A stretch of 64,000 nt of DNA from Saccharum officinarum (taxonomy: Eukaryota; Streptophyta; Magnoliopsida; Poales; Poaceae): contig CM036225.1 in assembly GCA_020631735.1 (NCBI GenBank), positions 64,096,662-64,160,661 on the forward strand, read 5' to 3'. The notes under the pieces are model-generated. The model did no database searches and was not told where the DNA came from. It worked only from the letters and a program-made list of their open reading frames with translations. Shown here one piece after another: positions 11,701 to 23,606 of the stretch. Every line of letters starts with the position of its first letter. The stretch's first letter is position 1. The translations under genes were made by a program, and so were the position numbers.

Positions 11701-12467
11701 CCAGAGAGGAAGCAATGCCAAGTGCCTTCACCCCAAAAGGCCTAAAAAACAGAGTAAGAGCTATGCAACCAATTTCAATTTTAAGCTAGCAACGATTTAT
11801 GTCGAACATGTACAAGGTTCCAAATTTAGTTCAATGAAAATCCAGTGACAGCTACTTCTCATGGTCTAACATTCGCTTGATACCTGCGAGCTCTGCACTT
11901 GCGACTTGAACTTGGAGATATTGGACTCCTGCAGCATCTCACTCTGCAAAAAAGCCAAGCAAGACTACCAAGTGAGGAAGACAATAAACCAACAGTAAGA
12001 AGAAATCCGCCGCGCAATGTCAAAAGCGTTTACCTTCTGCATCTCGGCCTTGGAGACGAAGGACTCGGAGATGCTCTCGAGGCTGTCGTTGAGGACCTCC
12101 GTGATGGCGGAGGTGATCGCCTCCGCCTGCTTGGTAGGCACGCCCTGCGACTCCAGCTTCCTGACCTGCGGGCGACACGACCATCCCGGCGAGCGGGCGC
12201 ACCCGCGTCAGCAACTGGCCGGAGCATTCCGCCGAACACCTCTCGGGCGCGCCCAGCATTCGCACGCGGAAGCCGAAACAAAGGTAAGAGGAGACCCCGG
12301 AGGCTTACGAGGGCGAGGGTGTCGACGAGGAAGGCGCGGCGGCCGTTGGTCTTGACGAGCTGCGAGATGGTACGGGGGCAGGGCGCGGCCGCCGCCCACC
12401 GCTGCGGCCACTGCTGGTGCCCGTGCAGGAGCAGCGCGCGCCTGCAGGCGACGGCGGCGGCGGCCAT
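8722..12467 (-). CDS. Mitochondrial FMP32/CCDC90-like protein (DUF1640), 7 exons
   Basis: I rebuilt the gene from GT-AG splice sites. Coding exons in transcript order are 12309-12467, 12034-12165, 11884-11943, 9891-9943, 9754-9810, 8936-9002 and 8722-8841. They total 648 nt with every phase consistent, giving 215 residues and a TGA stop. Residues 1 to about 45 are rich in Ala and Arg with few acids, like a mitochondrial presequence. Exon 2 holds VRKLESQGVPTKQAEAITSA, the family signature. Residues about 95-190 are heptad-rich (LRGDIDKMRSEL, LDLNLERGRIRDELAKQNEE), a probable coiled coil. The C-terminus (about 195-213) is one membrane segment, YCIGTIVSISAVGLAVLRIV. The family includes yeast Fmp32, linked to cytochrome oxidase assembly, and animal MCUR1/CCDC90, linked to the calcium uniporter. 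The plant role is not settled. The start is the only ATG opening the presequence frame. Confidence 0.94.
9003..12308 (-). other. Introns of the FMP32-like gene
   Basis: Six introns, at 12166-12308, 11944-12033, 9944-11883, 9811-9890, 9003-9753 and 8842-8935. The donor at 9890 is GTCTGT; the others are GTAAG-like or GTGAG-like. The 1.94-kb intron 3 contains a CAACAACAACAATG block at about 10240-10290 followed by TTTTTAGTCCCAA, a possible degraded short retroelement tail. I see no nested gene. Confidence 0.8.
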
Positions 12468-13810
12468 CTCCTCCTCCTCCCCCCACGCGACGCGGCGGCG
12501 GACCGGGAGGCGGCGGCGGAGGCGGAGGCGGAGGGGTCGGGGGCGCGAGCGGTCCGGGGACGGGCTATAAGGTTTGGTGGGTGGGTGGTGGGCGATTCGG
12601 GCGGCTCGGCTTCGTTCCCGGGAGAGGCGGTGGCGGCCGGATCGGAGGAGGTGGCGGTGGCGCTAATTTGGGAAAGGCGAGGGGGGGACGGCGCGAGAGG
12701 GCGACGCTGCCTATATGCGGAGGCGTGTAGGCGAGGGCCCAAGCCTTGGGGAGGAAGAAGACGCGAAGCAAGGGTAAAAGAGGAAGAAAAGGGACACGGT
12801 TTTCTTTTCTCTTCGGATAATTTTGGATTTGGATTTGGACTTGGAAAAATAAATTTGGAATGGATTCCCCTAATCCCCTTTGCCGCGTTGCGTGTGTGTG
12901 GGGGGACTTTTGCTAGTTCTTTATCCCGTTTCAAAGTTCATTGACAATTAATGGCCTTGGAGCCAGTATGCAGTGGGTACACGGGATCACGTCTAATTTC
13001 TTCAGTTCTGAGGCCAATGAATCATGGTCACGGTTAGGTAGAGAATTCCATACCAAGCGCTTGCGACATGTTGTTTTTTTTTAATAAAGTATATTTGTAA
13101 TTTATAAACCGATGCAAAGAAGCAGAAGAAAAGGGAGTAGATGCAAAAGAAACATTCAAATATCTCTGGGGTTTGGTCTGGGGCTCGGCTTTGCTCTGGG
13201 CGTGGCGAAAACACACGGTAACACCAACGAACCAACCCACCCCAAGTCCCAACCGCCCGCCGCCGCGGCGATGGAGTCCCAGCCTGGTCCACGCTGGGAA
13301 GCCGACCCGACGCGACCATTCCAATCTGGCAGTTGCATGCAATCACCCACCAGACGCGCACGCAAACGCAACCGTGGCCGTGGGTTGGGTTGGGTTCACG
13401 CCGGCCGATGGGATTCGCTGGGCATCAGAGTTCCAGGCGACCAGACCAGCCGGGCGCGGGCCACGCGGTTCACGTTTCCGATCCCATTCCCAGCAAACGA
13501 GGCGCGCCTGCTGACCGCCGTCGTCTAGCCTCCGGCCTCCGGGCGGGGCGGAACGCGGAAACGCGGCGCAGCGGACGCGGCCCATGGTCCAAGACACGAT
13601 ACTGGGCCTCCCCTCTCCCTATCTGCTGTGGGCCGTGCGTTCGTCGAGCCAGGACGTGGGAGGAGGATACACGTGTCCATCCGATTCACGACGCGGTATA
13701 TCGAAAATGAACAATTCCCGACCAAAAAAAATGAACAATTCGAATTGACTCGTGTCCATGTACTGATCTTGAAAATTGGATCTGTACGCGATTTTTTTTC
13801 ATGAAAGTCA
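12468..13810. other. Upstream region of the FMP32-like gene
   Basis: Very GC-rich up to about 12780, as in many grass promoters and 5' leaders, with purine/pyrimidine-biased runs. A TATA-like CATATAGG (minus strand, near 12711-12718) is present, but I would not assign a start site from it. 13000-13700 is another GC-rich block with overlapping frames on both strands and no recognisable product. Confidence 0.4.
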
Positions 13811-13817
13811 GACTTGC

Positions 13818-14345
13818 TAGCGCCCGAACATCCGATTCGAGGCACTAGCGCGCGGGCGGTGCCCGTGCAGCAAGCGAGCAAGCGGCCCAGCAACGTCAGA
13901 CTTGCGAGCGAGAGCTCCAGCAGTAGGCCCTGCCGCCCGGACTTCGCTCGCGCCGCCAGACCACGCGTGGGAGACCGCTCGCGCAACCTCCCGATTCCCA
14001 CGCACATCCTATGTGCAACATCCCAATCTAGTTTTAAAACATTCAGATACAATACTTGCAACATACAAAGAAGATAGATGAAACACTTGAAACATGTCTC
14101 TGAAACACTTGCAAAAACACCTGAAAAACACTTGAAAACTATTGCAAACATTACGTAACGTCCAGATAAAATACTTGAAACATATGTGTGAAACATGTAC
14201 AACATATGTCTGAAAAACAGATAAAACACTGGGAACAGACACTTGCAACATAAGTGTACAATAATTGCAACATATGCAATATCCCGATCTAGTTTTGCAA
14301 CATCCGTATGAAACACTTCAAACACAGCGTTACCGATTGTCATGG
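13818..14345 (-). repeat. CAAGTGTTTC-rich repeat, copy B
   Basis: Reverse-strand relative of copy A. CTAGCGCCCGAACATCCG at 13819 matches the reverse complement of copy A's right end. GAAACACTTG and TTGCAACAT variants fill 14030-14335. The GC-rich stretch that continues to 15008 is probably part of the same repeat, interrupted there by the solo LTR. Confidence 0.55.
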
Positions 14346-14469
14346 CTTATCTGGTGAGGAACTATAGTGGAGCATGCCTCCCCTTCCCGCTAACAGCACG
14401 AGATGGATAGGGGCACAGGCGCTGTTGCAGGCGTAAGCCTCTCCGGGCACAGGCACAGGCTTCCCCTTT

Positions 14470-15003
14470 CATGACGGACGAGGTGGATGGTAGCGCTTCT
14501 GATCTCATGCTACCGCGAGCTGTCGCCGCTCCGATAGAGAAGGTTGTGGCGGGTCTGGCGCGAATTGTCGCTGCTCCAGTGGAGAAGGCGATCGGCGAGC
14601 TGGAGAAGGCCGCGGCGGGCCGGAGGCGCGATGAAGAGGGAGGAATGCAGGCGGCCACTCTCGGGCACGGTGGAGATGCTGGTTGTCGAGCCCCCGGCTG
14701 CCGTGGAGAAGGTCGTGGTGGGTCTGGCGCGAGCTGTCGCTGCTCCGGTAGAGGAGGTGGCCGGCGAGCTAGAGAAGGCCACGCGCGGGCCGAAGGAGAG
14801 ATAAAGAGGGAGGAAGGCGGGCAGTCGCTCTCGGGCACGGTGGAGATGCTAGCCGTCGAGCACCCGGTTGCCGTGGAGAACGCTGAGGCGGGCCGAAGGA
14901 GCGATGGAGAGGGAGGAAGGCGGGCAGCCGCTCTCAGGCACGGTGGAGATGCTAGCCGTCGAGCCCTCGGCTGCCGTGGAGAACGCTGGCACTGCGGAGC
15001 GTG
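14470..15003 (+). repeat. GC-rich imperfect direct repeats
   Basis: The string CTCTCGGGCACGGTGGAGAT recurs with small changes at 14658, 14828 and 14931. A longer unit with TGTCGCTGCTCC and GGCGAGCTGGAGAAGGCC occurs near 14567 and again near 14737. A 180-codon open frame spans this block, but its apparent repeats shift frame between copies, so it is probably not a gene. Confidence 0.6.
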
Positions 15004-15008
15004 GTCCG

Positions 15009-16092
15009 TGTAACACCTCTGGGGTTACGAGCATACTTAGCCACGAGGTTAAGGCCGGAGAGAAATCCTAATGAGAAAAATAGAATAAGTCGTTTTAATC
15101 GGTTAGCGCGAAAACAAATTCTATAAACACAAGTGTGATAGAACGCGTGTTAAAAAAGTATCCTTTTTGGGTGAATTATAGCATGCAAAATAATAAAACA
15201 ATATCTACATATTTTGGTTCTATACGATAGTATGAAGTATGGGTTGTGCCGTGCTAGGTTAGTTAGCTGATGTCGGCAAGGTTTGTAGCTCGAAAAATTA
15301 GGGCAAAAGTGCTTAGGGCTGCATGTTCTAGCTGCAGCCTTGAGTGTTTCTAAGTATGGAAAAGTAGCCGACGATGCTGTTTTGGTATTTAGATTTGAAC
15401 TAAATTTCTTAAACGCTGGTTTGGTATTCTTGTACGGTTAGTTGCAGCTAAGTGAGCGCTTGGCATGGTATAGGTGGTTGTGGGGTTGGTTGTCATGTCG
15501 CTTGTCTTAAAATTGTTCAAAACTCGCCTGAACGCAATATGAACTTGGTCGTGGTTTTCTGTTCGTGAACCACTGTTTTAGTGACGAGCTCATCCTGGCA
15601 CTCGTCTATCTCACTCCCTAGCTGCTCCTTGTGCTTGATGACTATTTTGTTAGAAACCCGGTAGCGCCGGCTTAGACGGGTATAGATGGTTCAACCTTAG
15701 ACGGGATCGGTAGCTATTTTTGTGTAGCTTTAAAATGCGTGCTTGAGCTGTTGTTGCCACTCGGCCCGTGCGGCGGTCACCACGCGCATGGGCGCTGCTG
15801 GCGCCAGGCTCGCGCCTCTGCCGGGCTGCAGCTGTTGGCCACCGTGCGTGCTCAGCTGGGCCGCACGGCCTTGCCCTGGCGACGGCCGCCCCCGGCTGGC
15901 TGCGGCTGGCCCCGCTGCTTCGTGCACGCCATGCCCTCATGTTGGTCGCGGGACCGCACCGAGCTGCGGTTGCCATCACTCGGTCGACGTGGCGCCGTCC
16001 CACCCTTTCGATGCGCCTACCTTGTGCCCTGAGTGTATGTTGTTGTCGCCATGCTTGGGTCGTTGACCCGATCACAGTGGTGATGGGGCACC
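15009..16092 (+). repeat. Solo LTR, first segment
   Basis: Left part of the outer LTR, ending at the Copia target GCACC (16088-16092). No coding sequence is supported. Confidence 0.85.
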
Positions 16093-18332
16093 TGAAAGTC
16101 CCTAGTTTGGTTTTGGCTAATTGATGAAACCTAGGACTAACCTTTGTATCTAAGTGGATGATTTAGATAAAGGTGGTCATTGAATATGAGACATGACATT
16201 GACTCATGTGACCAAGATGATGAAGACCAAGATGATGCTTGGCTCGATGGACCGGTTGTGAAGGTGAAGGGCAAGTTGAGGCTTCGAAGTGAAGGACCAT
16301 GCGATGGTGAAGCTTGAGCAAGACTTGGCGCCGACGGACCGATGCAACGGTGAAGAGCAAGTGAAGTCAAGGTCGATGGATCGAGACGGTCATATGATGA
16401 TATGAAGTGGATCATATCTTTTGCGAGAACAAAATGGGCTCAAGGCAAAGGTATAACCATAGGGCCATTTTGTTTTGCACTCAAGACACCATAGAGGGTG
16501 TGAGTGGTTTAGGATTGATAGCCGAACTATTAAGAGGGGAAGTCTTATCGGTTATTCGACGCATGGGTGCCACTAGGTGAATTCATGAAGTGCATTGCAT
16601 GTAGGGCCTAGTGACCTAACTAGAAAACCTTCGAAAATGATTATGAAAATGCTAACACACGTGCACAAGGTGGTGATCACTTGTTGGTGTTGGCACATTT
16701 ACGAAGGCGTTGAAGTTTGAGCGGTAGAGAGGGTTTGGGTCTCTCTCTCCCTCCCGCCGAGCTTGCGAGCGCGGGATTCAGGCGTTTTTGGGAACCTGAA
16801 ATGCCTATTTTCCAATACGCCGGAAGTCGAAAAAAGAACGGAAGCGAACGGAGGTCACAGAGGTGACCAGACGCTGCACCGGACGCGGTCATGGTATGAC
16901 CGAACACGTCCGGTCAGTACTTCGCAGCAGTCAGGCACGCGGGTGCTAGGGTTTGCAACCGGCGCGTCCGGTCACTCGCGGGACCGGCGCGTCCGGTCAG
17001 GTGCCCAGAAGAAACTGCGGTTCGCAAGGACGATCGAACGCGGGGCGCGTCCGGTCACACGCGATCGGACACGTCCGATCATTGAGGGAGCTTACTGGAC
17101 TCTAACTGAACGCGGGCACTGTCGCGTCCGGTCGTTGACTGGAGCGCGTCCGGTCGTTGCTTCGCGGGCGCGCGGTGCTGTGCGATCGGCGCGTCGGTCG
17201 TTGACTGGAGCACGTCCGGTCACTCGGGACCGGCGCGTCCGGTCATTATGAGAAACGCGTTCGGTCATGGGGTTTGACCGTTGGCGTAGTGACCGTTGGA
17301 GGATCGGACGCGGTTGAGCGCGTCCGGTCAGTTATGACCGGCGCGTCCGGTCTTCCCGAAAAGACCCAGTGAAGGGGTATAACGGCTCTATTCGGATGGG
17401 ATGCTTATAAATACTTGTTGACCGGCCCTTGGGGAGGTCTCTCGTGATTTCTAACATTCTTATGCATCCTTTGAGCTAGAGCTTCTCCTCTCACTCTTCT
17501 CTCTTGCTTGATTGCAAATCAAAAGTGAGATTGAGTGATCCCAAAGTGCATTGCATAGCTTGAGGGCATCTAGTGGCACTTGTGGGTGGTTTAGCCGGTG
17601 GATTTCTTGTTACTCTTGGAGAGTACTGCTCCTAGCCGGCTAGGAGATTGTTGGAGGCGTTGGCAAGAAAAGGTGATTGTTCTTGGCCACCTCCGGTTGA
17701 TTGTAAGAGGTTCTTGTGCTTTCCTCGGCAGAGCGCCAAAAGCAACTCTAGTGGATTGCGCGTGTCATTGAGTTACCTCACTTGAGAGTGGTGTCTTGCG
17801 GTGCCTTGTGGGGCGTGCCTTGAGGGGCAAGTGACTTGAGGGTCACACCGAGGAACCATCTAAGTGTTGGTCGACACAACCGGTGACGTAGCTTGTCGGT
17901 GCACAAGTGAACACCAGGTGAACAAAAATATTATGTCTCTTGTCTCCCGGTGATTGGTCTTTATATTGTGTTGTTGTCAATATTGATTGATTGTATATCA
18001 TCTTGGTGATTGACAACATCTTCACTACACAGTTGGTATAAGATACACAATCCTCTCTCTTGCATTTACATTTACTAGATTATCTTGTGTAGCTCTAGTA
18101 GTAGCTTTGCTAGTTGTTGTTAGCTTGCTCACTAGTGCAAGATTAGTGACTTAGCCCTTGTGTGAACTAGAGATCATAATCTACTAGTCTTGTGGATAGG
18201 AGGCTTGCATCACAACCGTAGGCTAAGCAAAACTCGTTTTGCGCCGTTTGTTATTCTAACAAGTTTGCTTAGTGGCTTGTGTAGGAATTTTTATAGGCTA
18301 TTCACCCCCCTCTAGCCATCTAGGACCTTACA
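16093..18332 (+). repeat. Copia 5' LTR
   Basis: Runs from TGAAAGTCCC to GACCTTACA, 2240 bp. It contains about a dozen near-copies of GCGTCCGGTC between 16900 and 17360. It is closely similar to the 3' LTR, with scattered substitutions, many of them C/T or G/A within CpG. Confidence 0.97.
17406..17413 (+). promoter_or_regulatory. TATA box in Copia 5' LTR
   Basis: TATAAATA at offset 1313 of the LTR, just after the GTCCGGTC-rich block. The same word is at the same offset in the 3' LTR. Transcription would be expected to start some 30 bp downstream. Confidence 0.7.
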
Positions 18333-18334
18333 AG

Positions 18335-18346
18335 TGGTATCGGAGC
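18335..18346 (+). other. Copia primer binding site
   Basis: TGGTATCGGAGC two bases after the 5' LTR, complementary to the 3' end of plant initiator Met-tRNA. It is a priming site, not a tRNA gene. Confidence 0.92.
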
Positions 18347-18395
18347 CGTGGTCACCGTTTTAATCAAGGCTTAACATCCTTCGGTGTGAAAAATA

Positions 18396-21300
18396 GCTCA
18401 AATTGTGTTCAATCATGTTGGGGGCAAGCCACCGTTCTTTGATGGTGTTAGTTCTTTTGCTCATTGGAAGAGAAAAATGACAATGTACCTTGGTTCTATT
18501 CATGAGAGAGTTTTGCAAGTCATCGAGAATGACTTTGCTATCATTGATCCCGATCATCTCACCGATGAAGATAGAGCAAATAGAACATACAATAGAATGG
18601 CTCTCAATACACTTTACAATGGTATTGACACAAAAGTATTTAAGGGCATCAAGGATTTAGAATTAGCAAATGAAGTATGGACAAGGTTGAGTGAAACATA
18701 TGAGGGCACTAAGGTTGTAAAGAGTGCCAAGCTATATGGGCTCAAGAGTGAGTTTGAGAACTTCAAGATGAAAGAAGAAGAAATAATCTTAGAGATGTTT
18801 CATAGATTACAAGTCATTGTGAATGATCTCAAGAGCTTGGGGCACAAGACATAAGACCAAGATTTTTACCACAAGTTCTTATTGAGCTTACCAAAAAGAT
18901 TCAAAATGTTGATCATGATGCTACAAAGAGATGAGCTTGATGCAATGAAGCCCAATGATTTTCTTGGAGAGGTATTAACCTTTGACAAGTATGATCAAGA
19001 TGTTGAGGAGAAGGAGCAAGAAAAGAAGAAGAAGACCATGGCATTAAAGGCCACCTCCTCTAAGGGCAAAGCTTCAATTCAAGAAGAAGATGACAATGAA
19101 GAAGATGCAGAATTGGAAATTGATGATGAGGCACTTGCTCTAGTTGTCAAGAATATTGGCAAGATATTTATCAAGAGAAGAGGCTTCAAAAAGAGAAATA
19201 ACTATTTCAAGAGCAATGAGCAACAAAGGAAGTGCTTCAATTGTGATAGCACCGAACATCTTCAAGTCGAATGTCCCTATGACAAGAAGAAGAACAACAA
19301 GAGGGGCAAGTTTAAGAAGAAAAAGAGAGAAGCCAAGATGACTTTCAAGAAGGGCAAGAATGGAGCCTATGTGGTCACTTGGAAAAGTGATGATGATGAA
19401 GAAGAAGAATCATCATCCAACAAGGCTTTTGCTTCCATTGCTATCAACAAAAAGCCATCACTATTTGATTCATCCTCGTTGTGCCTCATGGCCAAAGAAA
19501 CTAAGGTAATATATGATGAGAGTGATGATGAAAGTGAAATGGAATATGCTCATGATAGTGATAATGATAATGATAATGAAAATGATGATGATGAACCAAC
19601 TAAAGAACAACTATATGACTTGATGCAACAAACTAGAGACATAGCTATTGCCAAGAATAAGGAGTGTAAAAAGCTTTCAATGAAAGTAGCAATACTTGAG
19701 AAAGTTCTTAATGAGCTCAAGACTACTCATGAGAGTCTAGTGGAAGACCATGAGGATCTTGGTAAGGCTCATTCCAAGCTTGAAAAGGCTCACTCATTGC
19801 TACTTGAGCAACAAGCAAATAAGGAGGTTGTTGTATCATGTGATATAATAGATGAATCCTTTTATGAACCTATCATCATGTCAAATGCTAACCCTTCTTG
19901 TAGCTCTTCATCCACCACCACCAACTCTACCTCCACTACTAGTGATGGTTTCACTTGTGATGTCTCACTAATGGTTGAGAATGAGACTCTCAAGAGAGAA
20001 GTGGATGAGCTCACTCACGCCCTAGGCAAGGCCTATGGTGGTGAGGCCTGCTTGGTTAAGTGCTTGGGTAGCCAAAGGTTCTCTCTTAACAAGGAGGGAT
20101 TAGGCTATACCCCAAGAAAGGCAAGACGGCCTTTGCAACTCCAAAGCCTAGCTTTATGAAGGGCAATGGTCGGTTTTGCAATAGATACAAGCAAGTCGGG
20201 CACCTAGAGCATAATTGCAATAAAAAGAACCAAAGCAAGAACCTTGTTAATGATATACATTTTGACTCTTGCTATGTGCTTACCAAAGGTGTGAAGGGTG
20301 TGAAAGCTAAGTTTATTGGTACACCCATTGTTGGCCAAAAGAAAAAGGCTATTTGGATACCAAAGAGCTTAGTTACTAACCTACAAGGACCCAAGCAAAA
20401 ATAGGTACCTAAGCTTCATTGATTTGCTTGTAGGTCAATTACAAAGCCGGAGGAAGGCATTAGATTATTGATAGTGGGTGCACTCAACACATGACCGGTA
20501 TATCAAGAATGTTTGACTCAATCAATGACAATCATAGTGGTGTTGATTCTATCACATTTGGCAATAACAAGAAAGGCAAAGTAATTGGCTTGGGCAAGAT
20601 TGCAATATCAAATGACTTGAGTATCTCAAATGTGTTGCTAGTTGAAAGCTTGGATTTCAATCTTCTATCCGTGGCACAAATATGTGATCTTGGTTATAAA
20701 TATATCTTTGGGGTTGATGATGTGGAAGTCATTAGTATGAATGGTTCAAATGTGGCATTCAAGGGCTTTAGATATGAGAATCTCTACCTAGTTGACTTCA
20801 ATGCTAGAGAAACTTCCTTGACAACTTGCTTAATCTCCAAATCAAGCATGGGTTGGCATTGGCATAGAAGGCTTGGTCATGTTGGCATGAAATAATTGAA
20901 GAAGCTTACAACTCATAATCTTGTCAATGGTTTAAAAGATGTTGAATTTGAGAAGAATAAGCTTTGTAGTGCATGTCAAGTCAGGAAGCAAGTTGGAAGC
21001 TCACATCCAAAGAAGAGTACAATGAGCACGTGCAAAGCATTTGATTTGATGCACATGGATCTATTTGGCCCAACAACATATTCAAGCATAGGTGGTAATA
21101 AGTATGGATTTGTCATAGTGGATGACTTCACAAGATTCACATGGGTATTCTTTCTTAGTGACAAAAGTGAAGTGTTTGACACCTTCAAGACCTTTCTCAC
21201 TAGAGTTCACAATGAGTTTAAGATTAGAATCAAGAAAGTGAGAAGTGACAATGGAAGTGAGTTCAAGAATACAAGAATTGAAGAACTTTGTGATCACTAT

Positions 21301-23606
21301 GGCATTGGACATCAATTCTCGGCCAAGTACACTCCACAATCAAATGGCCTAGTTGAGAGAAAGAATAGAACATTGCTTGATATGGGTAGATCAATGCTTC
21401 ATGAGTACAATGTGAGTCAATCATTTTGGGATGAAGCAATCAATACTGCTTGCTACTACATCAATAGACTATATTGTCATTCATTGCTAGAGAAGACCCC
21501 ATATGAGCTACTTCATGGAAGAAAGCCAAATATTTCTTACTTTAGAGTATTTAGTTGCAAATGCTATATCTTGAAAAAGGGCACTAGATTGGGAAAGTTT
21601 GACAAGAGATATGATGAGGGGTTCCTACTTGGTTATTCAACTACAAGCAAAGCTTATAGAGTTTGGAACAACTCAAGTGACATTCTAGAAGAAGTCCATG
21701 ATGTGCAATTTGATGAAACCAATGGGTCACAAGATGAAGAAGAGAATCTAGATGATGTGGGTGGAACTCAATTGGTGGAAGCAATGAAGAACGTGGACAT
21801 TGGGGACATTAGAGCAAAGCAAGTAATTGATATTCAAGACGATGATAAAGATCAAGTGCTCAATTCTCCATTCAAGCTAGCTAGTGACTCTCAAGTGCAA
21901 GATCATGGTGTTAGTTCATCTCATCAAGATACATCAAGTGATCAACCAAGCTCAAGCAATCAAGTGCAAGTACTCCAACCATAATATGTTGCAAGAGATC
22001 ACCCCATTGATAGTGTTATTGGCTTATATTAGAAGTGGTGTGCAAATAAGATCAAGGTTGGCTATGTTTTGTGAGCATGCATCATTTGTGTCAACCACAG
22101 AACCAAAGAAAATAGAAGAAGCTTTGAAGGATGCCGATTGGATCATGGCTATGCAAGAAGAGCTTAACAATTTCACAAGAAATGATGTTTGGGAATTGGT
22201 AGAAAGGCCAAATGACTACAATGTGATTGGAACCAGATGGTATTGTGGTGAGAAACAAAGCAAGACTAGTTGCTCAAGGTTACACTCAAGTAGAAGGTCT
22301 TGACTATGATGAGACATATGCTCCCGTGGCAAGATTGGAGGCAATAAGGATTCTATTGGCTTATGCTTGTGCACACAACATCAAACTATATCAAATGGAT
22401 GTCAAAAGTGCATTTCTCAATGGAATCATCAATGAGTTAGTCTTTGTTGAGCAACCTCCCGGATTTGAAGATGACAAGAAACCCAACCATGTATACAAGT
22501 TGAAGAAGGCTTTATATGGCTTAAAGTAAGCACCTAGAGCATGGTATGAGAGGCTAAGAGATTTTCTTCTCTCTAAGGGATTCAAGATGGGCAAGGTTGA
22601 TACAACTCTATTCACCAAGAAGATTGAGAATGATCTATTCATAGTGCAAATATATGTTGATGATATCATCTTTGGATCAAACGATCAAGCTTATTGTGAA
22701 GAATTTGGTGCTATGATGGCCAAAGAGTTTGAAATGTCTATGATTGGTGAACTTAGCTACTTCCTTGGTCTCCAAGTCAAACAATTGAAGAATGGGACAT
22801 TTGTGAGTCAAGGGAAATACATAAGGGACATGTTGAAAAAATTTGGAATGCAAGATGCAAAGCCAATTTCAACTCCAATGAGTACAAATGGCAATTTGGA
22901 TAGTGATCTTGATGGCAAAATGGTGAATCAAAAGGAATATCGGTCTTTGATTGGAAGTCTACTCTATGTCACCGCATCAAGGCCGGATGTCATGTTTAGT
23001 GTTTGTATGTGTACTAGATATCAAGCCTCACCTAGAGAGAGTCATCTCACGGCCGCAAAGAGAATATTGAGGTACTTGAAGCAAACAAGAGATGTTGGAC
23101 TATGGTATCCCAAAGGGTTAAAGTTTGAATTGATTGGATATTCGGACTCTGATTATGGGGGTTGCAAGATAAATAGAAAGAGCACAAGTGGCACATGTCA
23201 ATTACTTGGAAGATCACTTGTGTCATGGTCCTCAAAGAAATAAAATAGTGTGGCAATCTCTACCGCCGAAGCCGAATATGTGAGTGCGGGGAGTTGTTGT
23301 GCACAATTGCTATGGATGAAATCAACTTTGAAAGATTATGGCCTCAACTTCAAGAATGTGCCATTGCTATGTGATAATGAAAGTGCAATCAAGATGATAC
23401 AAAATCCGATTCAACATGGAAGAACAAAGCGTATTGACATAAGACATCATTTCATTAGAGATCATCAACAAAAGGGAGATATTGCCATTGAAAGTGTTGG
23501 CACCGATGATCAACTTGTCGATATTCTCACCAAGCCACTTGATGAAAAGAGGTTTTGCAAGCTAAGGAATGAGTTGAACATTCTTGATTTCTCAAACATG
23601 AGTTGA
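18396..23606 (+). pseudogene. Copia gag-pol, disrupted
   Basis: Gag (about 18405-20404) shows a capsid-like region, CCHC knuckle CFNCDSTEHLQVEC near 19234, acidic runs and a coiled coil. A second knuckle has Tyr for its second Cys (CNRYKQVGHLEHNC, near 20176). The protease motif IDSGCTQHMTG is at about 20467-20499. Integrase follows, with H-H-C-C, MDLFGP, SDNGSEF and PQSNGLVERKN. Reverse transcriptase keeps YVDD near 22652, and RNase H ends at 23606. Stops lie at 18852, 20402, 20431, 20461, 20893, 21982, 22527 and 23241. Frame changes lie near 20119, 20412, 21990-22060 and 22240. No canonical gag ATG is evident. The copy cannot make a full polyprotein. Confidence 0.94.

Noticed and set aside
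14471..15013. 180-codon frame with repeated ELEKA-like phrases
   Set aside because: The DNA repeats are read in different frames between units, so the protein repeat is not conserved.
16860..17360. CRISPR-like regularly spaced repeats
   Set aside because: Plant LTR sequence, irregular spacing, and a palindromic core only about 10 bp long.
18335..18346. tRNA-Met-like sequence (also at 32791)
   Set aside because: Only the 12-nt 3' complement is present; it is the retrotransposon primer site, not a tRNA gene.
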